The notes under the pieces: model-generated
The model's input: only the letters and a program-made list of their open reading frames with translations
The model's database searches: none
Told to the model about the DNA's origin: nothing
DNA from: Planctomycetaceae bacterium
Lineage (GTDB): Bacteria; Planctomycetota; Planctomycetia; Planctomycetales; Planctomycetaceae
NCBI GenBank assembly: GCA_021732415.1
Contig: JAKFVC010000216.1
Span: forward strand, 1 to 32,421
Length of the DNA stretch: 32,421 nucleotides
Reading direction: 5' to 3'
Program-made: the position numbers and the translations under genes
Shown here: piece after piece, positions 1-9,600 of the stretch
Layout: every line of letters begins with the position of its first letter
Position numbering within the stretch: the stretch's first letter is position 1

Positions 1-24
1 CCTTCGCACATCATCTTGCTCCAT

Positions 25-95
25 GCATTTAAGGCAGAACACTTCTGTCTTAAATGCTGGCGCAAATCTCGTGCCGCTGGGGGGCGGCTCCCCAG
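25..95. repeat. Two adjacent hairpins at the left edge
   Basis: Two inverted repeats lie just upstream of the broken sigma-factor remnant. The first has 15-nt arms at 25-39 and 43-57 with a 3-nt loop and a single G-T mismatch; it is AT-rich. The second has 6-bp arms (ctgggg / ccccag) at 77-82 and 90-95. They sit where the sigma-factor homology stops, so they may be the end of an inserted element (IS200/IS605-type ends carry such hairpins), or a terminator of a gene lying to the left. The hairpins are seen directly; both explanations are inference. Confidence 0.45.
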
Positions 96-126
96 AAAAC
101 TTGACGTACTTGTGTATAACCAACAG

Positions 127-343
127 GGGGCCCGCAGCGGGACTGGAGATCGTCGATTCGCTGAAGGATGAGCCGACCTTGCGCAGCTATCACCTGTTGC
201 CGAGCGTGCGGGGGGATTTTCTGGTGAAGCTGGGGCGGCTTGCGGAAGCCAAGGAAGAATTTGAACGGGCAGCGGGACTGACGCGCAATGCCCGGGAGCA
301 GGAGTTCCTGCTGGGGCGGGCGCGGGAGGCTGGTGGTGTTTAG
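127..343 (+). pseudogene. C-terminal remnant of ECF sigma factor (DUF6596 type)
   Basis: The reading frame ending at the TAG at 341-343 encodes about 70 residues matching the C-terminal end of the ECF sigma factors that carry a DUF6596/TPR-like extension (ECF41/42-like): a GPAAGLEIVDSL start, then YHLLPSVRGDFLVKLGR, then AEAKEEFERAAGLTRNAREQ. The family is normally about 400 residues, with sigma regions 2 and 4 at the N-terminus. None of that is present. Upstream of about 127 the frame stays open to an ATG at 23, but the residues there look unrelated and run through two hairpins. I read this as a 3' fragment left after an insertion or deletion, and non-functional. The call rests on recognising the family's C-terminal pattern. 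Confidence 0.6.
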
Positions 344-351
344 GTGCGGAG

Positions 352-426
352 GGAATGGGACTTATGGGACTTATACGACGGATGGGACCTATGATTTCGC
401 GTGTATGATCCCATAAGTCCCATTCC
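352..426. repeat. Perfect 18-bp inverted repeat
   Basis: The arms at 352-369 and 409-426 are exact reverse complements of 18 nt (ggaatgggacttatggga). The gggacttat word is itself tandemly repeated in and beside the left arm. The element starts 9 nt after the stop of the sigma-factor remnant. It looks like a planctomycete intergenic repeat rather than a terminator, because no T-run follows either arm. Confidence 0.7.
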
Positions 427-480
427 TGAAAACGCAAATTCTACCCAACACCTTCACAGACACCCAGTCCACAACCGCGC

Positions 481-542
481 AAAGAAAAAGATAGGGCTGG
501 GGCTGTCGCATTCACCCCGAATGCCACGGCCCCAGCCCTATC
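481..542 (-). terminator. Rho-independent terminator of the giant gene
   Basis: The arms at 490-503 and 529-542 pair over 14 perfect base pairs (gatagggctggggc), extendable to 17 with one G-T wobble. On the minus strand the hairpin is followed directly by TTTTTCTTT (481-489). It lies 88 nt downstream of the stop of the 3407-residue gene, in the right orientation. The rest of 344-629 holds only the inverted repeat at 352-426. Confidence 0.88.
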
Positions 543-629
543 CCGCTAATTCATCAGCCTGCCGCTGGCCACCGAGTTGATCACTAAGATCAACCCGGTG
601 CCTGCGATGACAGGTTGCTTCACTTCTCG

Positions 630-3600
630 TTACACGATCCCGACGTGGATCAGAACGCTGACGTCATCAGATGCGGCGTTCGCGACCATCAAGTCGATCG
701 CACCATCATTGTTGAAGTCACCGACCGCGATCGAGACTGGTTCACGGAAGATCGTGTTGCCCGTCTTGAAGTCGACGCGGTTCTGGAACGAACCGTTACC
801 ATTGCCGAGCATGTAGCTCAACGTGTTGTCGTTGCGGTTGGCAATCAACAAGTCGAGGTTGCCGTCGCCGTTGATGTCGGCCGTGTTGATCGAAATATCC
901 AGCTTGGTGGCCGGGTACTTGATTTCCTTGACCGGATCGAAGCCGGTGCCGTTGCCCAGCAGGAGGCTGAGCCGCGGTGAGATCAGCGACGTCGTGACCA
1001 CGTCCAGGATGCCGTCACCATTGAAGTCGCCTTCAATGATGGAGTTCGGCATGATGGCCACGTCGATGGAGGTCGGTGCACCCAGGCCACCGGCTCCGTC
1101 GCCGTTCAGGACGAAGACACTCTTGCTGAACAGGTTCGTGGCGACCACGTCCAGGTTGCCGTCGGTGTCGACGTCAATCAACACCAGATCGCGAGGACGG
1201 CGACCCTTGGTTGCGGTGACGTTGGCCGTACCGAATGAACCAGCACCATCACCCAACAGGATGCTGAAGCTGCCATTCTTGCCGACGTTGGAATTCGCGG
1301 TCACGATGTCCAGGTTGCCGTCGCCATCCATGTCACCGAGTTTCACAGCGGTCGGGAACTTACCCGACTTCTTGACACCCGTGTCGTACAACGTGGCGGC
1401 CCCGAAGGTACCGTCGCCGTTGCCCAGCAACACGCTGACATTGTTGGTCTTGCGGTTCGTGACCACCAGATCAATGTCACCGTCTCCATCCACGTCGCCA
1501 CCGGCGATGGTCGTGGTCTGCTTGGCCTTCTTGCCACCGGCCGAGTAAGTGGTCACGGCACCGAAGTTGCCGAATCCATCACCCAACCGCACGCTGATGT
1601 CATTGCTGAGGCTGTTGGCGGTGGCCATATCGAGGATACCGTCACCGTCGAAGTCAGCAGTGATGACACCACGCGGTCCGTCACCCATGTCGTATTGAAC
1701 AGCCGCCGAGAAGTCTGGCGGTGTCGAGTTCGCACCCTTGATTACCAGAGTTTCGATGTCGACGTAGCTGATGGTTCCAGTGAACCCAGATCCATTAACC
1801 GTACCGTCGAAGCTGCCGAGTTTGCCATTCGGCACCTTGGTGCTGGTGGCATTGGAACCCAACAGATCGACATTCAAGCGGTCGCCAGGAGGAATCGAAT
1901 CTTCGATTCCACCGTCAATGAACCGGTTGAACTGGGCGATGTCGACATTGATCGTGTCATTGAACGGCGTGGCCGTCAAATTCTCGATCACGTCGGCGAA
2001 CACAATTGTGCGACCGGCAAAGTTGATGATCTGGTCCTGGCCGACGGCATCCAAATCGATGTGAATCGCCTGGGTTGCGGTTGAGAAGTCAACCGTATCC
2101 GAGCCACCCGCACCGTCGATTGTCGTATCTCCAGAGAAGGCACCGATCGTGAAGACATTCGGGCTCTGGCGACCTGACAGAATGGCGTTTTCGATCAAAT
2201 CGGTGAGAGTGTCAGTGCCTTCCGCACCAATGACCAACGTCGTATTGGTCAAGGTGAAGTCAGCGTTGCGCGTCTCAACGATGGTATCGTAACCACCGCC
2301 GCCAGTGAATGAATCGATACCGGTACCTCCAGTGAGGAGATCGTCACCGGCACCGCCATCGAGCGTGTCGTCACCGACACCACCCACCAGCGTATCGTCC
2401 CCGTTGCCACCATTCAGCGTCGCGTCGGCTGACAGGAAGTCATTGCCGTCGTTACCGTTGAAGGTGATCAAAACAGCGGCATCAACACCGGCATTGGCCT
2501 TGATCGTGTCGTCGCCTTCGTTGCCGTTGACAACCAAGGCATCGCTATTGGCTTTAACCACATTGGCGATGTTCAGATCGTAGGTCAATCCTTGAACCTT
2601 CAGCGTCGTGCCACTGGGTGCGGTCACGGCCAGGTTGTCTCCGGTGGTTGTCCCGTTGACAGTGACCGAGTCCGTGTCGCCAACACCCAGATCCACGTTC
2701 ATGGAAGTGATCTCAGTTGTGGACAGATCACCGATTACCACCGTGTCGTTACCCGCCAGCGCATTGAGCTGGACGTGTTCGACACCAGTCGTGTTCACCG
2801 TCGCCGCACCCAACGCCAGGGTGAAGTGACCATCGAGGGCGGCCAGAGTGAAGTCATTCGCACTGGCGTTCCCGTTGAAGACCAGGCTGTCGGCTCCGTC
2901 GTCACCACCGGTGATGACATCGCTGCCGTCGCCAGGTGACCAGAAGAAGGTGTCGGTCCCGTCTCCGCCTGACATCTGGTCGGCTCCGGCACCACCAGTG
3001 ATGGTGTCGTTGCCTTCATCGCCGTGGAGGAAGTCAATGGCAGAGCCACCAGTGATGGTGTCATTGCCCAGACCACCGTCGATGGTCAACGGAGCGGTCG
3101 AGCCGGCACCGTTGACGACGTCATCACCGTAGCCAGCCAGGATCACACCGGCCACGGTCGTCAAGTTGACCGTGACGTTGTCGACACCGGCTTGACCGTC
3201 CACCAGAACGACTTCCATTCCGGCGAAGGTGCCGAAGGTTTGCGTCGCTCCGTCGACTGTCGCTGCGGCCTGGCTGACGGTGATCGTCGTCGGGCCATTG
3301 CTGCCCGTGATCACGTAACGATCGAAGCCCAGTCCACCGTCGATGTTGTCGGTACCACCTGCAGCGAAGAGGATGGTATCGTCGCCATCGTTACCGTTGA
3401 TGGTGTCGTTGCCAGCACCACCTTGGAGAGTGTCGTTGCCGGCACCGCCATTGAGGGTTGCGTCAGCTGACAGGAAGTCGTCGCCTTCGTCACCGTTCAG
3501 AACGATGCCGATTTGAGCTTCGACGCCAGCGTTGGCCTTGAGGGTGTCATTACCTTGCCGTCCATTCACCGTCAACGTGTCGGCGATGGTGGTGGTTTCG

Positions 3601-6600
3601 ATAAGGAGTTCATAGGCCAGTCCGTCGACTTCGACTTCACCAGCGGCCGGTGTGGACACCGTAATGTCGTCGGCAGCGTTCTCGCCATCGACTGACACAG
3701 TGTCGGCCGCGGCACCCAGGGTGATGTCGAGGTATTCCAGTCCCGAACCGCTCAGATCACCAATGGTGATGGCGTTAGCGGCCGCGGCACCGACGATATC
3801 CAATTCTTCAACGCCATAGATTCCGGCGTCATTCGTGGCTGTGGTGATTTCGTAGCCGTTGCCATCCACGTCGACGCCCACTGCACCACCGGTGCTGGTG
3901 AACGTGACCCAGTCGGCACCCGATCCACCTTCGATGTAGTCGCTGCCATCGCCAGTTGCGAGGACGAAGTGATCTCCGTCTTCACCACCGGTCATGGTGT
4001 CGTCGCCGACTCCACCGGTGATCGTGTCGAAGCCGTCACCACCGTCGAGCACGTCGTCGCCAACTCCGCCCAGGATGACGTCGTTGCCGATGCCACCATA
4101 GATGGCGTCGTTGCCCACACCACCGGTCAGGTTATCGATGCCGTCGCCACCGTCGATGGTGTCATTGCCGTCGCCGCCATCGATGGTGTCGTTGCCGAGA
4201 CTACCGTAGAAGAAGTCGACACCAGCACCACCGGTCAGGGTGTCGTCACCCGCGCCGCCGTTGACAGTGTAAGACCGAGCTGTCGTCGAGGCGGTGGCAT
4301 TGAACGTGTCGTTGCCGTCACCCAGTTCGATGTCGAGAGTGGTGTTGGCAAAGCCCGCACCACCGGCTCCGGCACCGTCGGTGACCGTCACCGAATCATT
4401 GCCACCGGACAGGTTGAACTCAACGATATCGAAGTTGGTGATGTTGTGGATCGAGTACAGCAGACCGACACCGTTGGTATCGGCGACGGTGATGAACGGC
4501 GAGGCGGCATTACCCGCGTTGTCGTAGTTCACCACGGCTGTCTCATCACCACTGGTCCCCGGGCTCACGCCATCGGTGCCGTTCAGCACCAGGCGGTCCG
4601 TGTCACCAGCCGAGCCATCGTTGCCGTGGAAGATGAAGCCCACATTGGAGATGTAGGTGATGTTGGCGATCAACGTGCCATCGGCATGTCCCACGCGAAC
4701 TTGTCCATCTTCTTCGTCCGACGGTGTAATCGCGGTGACTTCGCTGACGCCAGCGACACCATTGACCACCAGCAGATCCTGCTCGTCGCCATCGTCGGCA
4801 CCCGTCACGCCACCTTCGTTGAAGAAGGTGTCGATACCCCAGCCCAACGGTGAGCTCGGCGGGTTGCCGCCATTGGAGTAGTCGGCATACGGGGTCAGAT
4901 TCAACGTGTCAGGGTCCGCGTCGCCCGCGGCGGTGAGGTCATCACCCAACGCGTTCAACTGGGTCACACCGGTGAACTTGATGTCGTTGCTGCCATTGAT
5001 GTTCAAGACGAACTCATTGGCACCATCAGCATCGCCACCGAAGTTCTTGTCCACATCCTGGCCGACCACGATGAAGTCGTCGGTCTGGTCGATGGCGGGA
5101 TCGTTGTTATCGCCGACCAGGGTCACGGTGTTCGTGGTGATCGGGGCATAGCATTCGATCGAGCTGACCGTCAGGTTCAACAGCGTGCCACCACCCAACG
5201 GGAAGAAGGCAAACGTGACCGTCGGAGGCACGGTCTTGTCGCTCCACACCTGGACTTCGTCGAACGTGTTCAGGATCTCCAATTCGTCACCCTGGCTATC
5301 GACACCGTTGCTGGGGGGATCACCACCGTTGACGGTAATCGGAATCACCGAGGAGATGAATATGGCGATCGAGTCGGCGCGGAATCCGTCACAATCCGGA
5401 TCGGGAACACCCGCGGTGGCTTCATCACCGGAATTGATGATCAAGCCGCTGGTCAGCGTCGGATCAACCTGGACGAAGTCGTTCGGATCCAACGAGATCG
5501 TGACAAAGTCGTTGACCGCGACGAAGGAATCGAAGGCGAAGATGTCGTCATAAGCATTGCCGACTCCGACATCATGCAGCAATTCGCCCGCCGTGTAGCT
5601 CGCCAGGTTGGTGAAGATCGTGTAGCCGGCGCCCAAGGCCACCGGATCAACGATTCCACCTTCGGTTTGGCCATAGACGAACAATTGATCGCCGACCGGA
5701 CCAGCAGAGCCGTTGCCGTCAACGGTAATTCCCGACGGGCTGAAGTTATTGTACAGCCCGGTGAAGCTGAAATCCGCTTCGGTGCCACCACCGGCATAAC
5801 CCGGCAGGTTGGCTCCCAAGGGGAGTTCGGTCGTATCTTCGAAGGGGTCTCCTCCGATGAACGCGGCCGCTTCATTCACGTCAGTCGGGACGACGGTGAT
5901 CTCATCGTCGGTCGTCTGACCGATCAACGTGACCACGGTGTCGTTACCGACGGTGTCGTTGTACTGGACCGTTTGACCGGCCACCACATTGACATCGATC
6001 GCGAACCCGGTGACGTCTGTGTCGAACGCTCCGCCTGCCGACCAGTCAAAGCTCAGGGCGGCAATCGCACCGGCATTGTTGATCGTCGCACGGTTGCGGT
6101 TGGCCGAATCATTGGCCGTCGTGGCACCGCCATCGAGCACCAGGCTGGTGATCGTTCCTTGAACGTTCGTCACACCAATGTCGTTGGTAATGTTGAGGTT
6201 GAACTCATCATTGTCGCCGTCACCATTGAAGGTGTTGTCACCACCCAGGCCATCGCCCAGGATGTTGAAGGTGTCGATACCGCCGTTGCCGAAGAACGTG
6301 TTGACGCCGTCACCGTTCGTGCCGTTGACGTTCACGGTGTCAGCGCCGCTGCCGGTCGCCAACTGGAAGGTCTCCATGCTCTCCGTGTAGTTGATAAACC
6401 CAGGCAGGTGGGTCGGATTCAACGTGAATCCGTCACCACCGAACACGGGCACAGCCGCATTCGGGTCCTGGATGAAGGTTCGCCCCGTGGCATCGCCCGA
6501 GTCATCCACATAGAGTTCACCAACTCCGCCGGAATCATTGGCATTGATCGTGCCTTGAATCCCATCCAGAGTCGACACGCCTGTGTTGAATTGCGCGAAG

Positions 6601-9600
6601 CTCGTGGCCACACCAGCGACACTACCCACAATGACGCGATCCGGAACGCCGCTGTCCGTATCGGCGTTGACTGTCGCACCCGTCGGCACTGCACCAATGC
6701 GGATTTCGTCACTGTTGCTGTCGCCATTCACGTTGATCTGGATCGCGGGGAACGCAGCGTCGAACGAGTCGATGCTGATGATGTCGTCGCCCAGACCCAG
6801 GTTGACCGTCATCGTCGCTGTCGGAGCAGTGAAGTTGACGAATTCGGCGTTGGCCGGAGCTGCGATCTGAGTAATGCCGTCGGCACCGCCCACATCCTGG
6901 ATCACAACATCCTGGTCGTCGCCAGCACCGAAGTCGAAGACGCGGTTCACGGCATTCGAATTGTCGAAGATGGGTTCCAGGCCGATGTAGTCGACGTCGG
7001 ATTCATTGGCACCGTCATCAATCGCATCCGAATCGTATTCAATCACGCCTGACGACGAAGTCTGCAGGAAGTGACGGATCGAGTCGATGTTGGCACCGTT
7101 CATGGTGATCGAATCGCCATCGGGAGTGGTTTGCAGACCACCGTCGATGTTCAGATCCGAATTCACAGTCGGCACACCGGTGATGACAAAGCTGTCATCT
7201 CCGCCATCACCGTTCAAATTGACGGCAGTGGCAGCGGGCAAACCTGCACCCGTAACGGTCAACACGTCATCACTGTCCTGGGCGTTGACCGTGAGCTGGG
7301 CAATGCTGGAAAGGATGTTGACGGCATCTGCACCTGTACCCGAATTAACCACCGTCGAATGGAAGGTGCCAGCGTCGGTCAGGTTCACATTGATCGTGTT
7401 GCCGCCCGAACCGCCATTGACCACGACCGACGTGGTATCGTTCAGGACCCAGTTGATGTCTGCCGTGGTGCCGAGTCCGGTCAGACGTCCCTGACCCGCA
7501 ACCGGGTTGGCCAGAGTTGCGGTTTGACCGACAGCATCGCCGCTGTCATCAATGATAATATCGTTGAACTGACCGGCGTTGTCGAAGGTAATATTACCCT
7601 GGATGCCAGCCAGTGTACCGCCGGTCGACACTGGAGCCAGGCTGCCCACAGTGACTGTATCCGTGCCGCTCTGGCCATGGATCAGATAGGTCACGCCGCC
7701 ACTAGTGGCCTGAACGTTGACCGCATCGCTACCCGTGCCTGTATTCACCGTGGTGGTAAAGCCATTGTTAGCGACACCATCCTGGTCGATCAACAACGTG
7801 TTGCCAGCTGAGCCCGCGCTGATGGTGACGGCGGAGACGTCCGTAGAATCGGCCAAGGCATACAGAATCGGGGCGGTATTGCCCAGACCCGTCAATTGTC
7901 CGAAGGTTTGAGCTCCGATCAACGTGGTGTCGAGCGTAGCATTGCGTGCAACCGCATCGGCACTACCGTCAATCACCAAATTGGAGAAGTTGAAATCATT
8001 CTCGACCTGGACTTGACCGGCGATGCCTGTCAGCAAACCGGCATTTCCCACGTTGACCGTGGCAGCTGCGCCGTCGCTGTTAATTGTCGTCGCCACACCA
8101 GCAGGTGTGGAATGCACATTGACTTGGCTGCCAGCCGTGATACCCGTGAAGACATTGAAGGCAGTCAAGCCCACTGCCGCCAGGGTGTTGTCGAGGGTAA
8201 TCACGTCGACCCCGTCCAGCCCATCGACGGTGACCGTGGCCTTATTCGCGAAGTTCACCAATTCGAAGGTGTCGCTGTTGACCTGGACCGTCTGGTCAGT
8301 TCCCACAACGGGGCCATTGACCACATTGATCGTGTCGGCCGCGGCGGTTCCGTTGATCGTGAAGGATGCAACAGTCGCCGTATCATTGACGGGTTCCAAG
8401 CCGGTGAACGTCACGGTCTGTGTGACCGTACCATTCGTGGTGACCAGGACACCATTATTGACAGTAGACGGTGTGTAGGTTTCGTTGAAGGTAGCTCCAC
8501 CGCCACCCAGCAAGGACAACGCATCGCCTGTCGTCTGGCCCTGGCCGTTGTAGAAGATACCGCCGGTCGGGCCGAAGACTGTGCCCGTGGGGTTGTTGAT
8601 GGTCATCGTATCGTCGCCGGCACCCGCGTCAAACGTGAGGCTGGTCACGCCGGTCAGGTGAACGACCGGGCCACCATCCAATTGGACATCCGCATCGGTA
8701 GCGGAGGTCGCGGTGACGACCAAGTCATTGTCACCGGCATCACCAGTGATCACAACGGCACCCGTCACGTCGACATCCACGGTCGCGAAGTTCGTGGCCG
8801 TGATGTGGGCTACAGTTCCATCGATGGCCACCCCGGCGGGCGTCACCGTGACTGCTGGGCCAACGGCATCGCCCGAATTGTTGATGTGCAGATTGTTGAT
8901 AAGGGTGCCGCCGTCCAGAACCAACGGGCCGACAATGTCGGACAGCGAATTGCTGGCGTTACCCACATTGACGACATCATCGCCGCCTTGGGCGTTGATC
9001 GTCGTCGTGACCCCTGTCGCTGTGCTCACGACATTGATGGTATTGTTGCCGCTGGTGCCGAGTGTGTTTTCGGCATCGAGCGTCAGGTTCTCAATCGTGG
9101 AATACGTCAGGCCACCGAATTCGACCCGCGTCACGGTGGTGCTCGTCACGGTATATTCATCGCTAAAGTTGGCCAGGTCATCGTCGAGATCGACGCTGTC
9201 AACTTCAGTACCGCCGTCCACCACGATGGCACCCGGCAGATTGTCCAAACCACCTGCCTGAGCCGTCGCCAGATGGATGGTATCGGCACCGGCACCTGTA
9301 TTGATGTTGTAGGTGACAGCGCCTGCGTTTACCAAGAGGTTTACGATGTCGGCTTCGGTACCGGTATTGACCGTCAATGTGGTCAGCCCCACCGCCTGGA
9401 GGTTGCCGTCGATGGTCACGACGTCTGCACCGGCCAGGCTGTTGATGGTGACGGTACCCTTGTTGGCGAAGTTCACCAGTTCAAAGGTATCACTGTTGAC
9501 TTGAGTGGTCTGATCCCCCAAGTAGACCGGGCCATCGACCACGTTGATCGTATCGACCCCGGCCGTACCGTTGATCGTCAGCGAAGCGGCTGTCGCCGTG

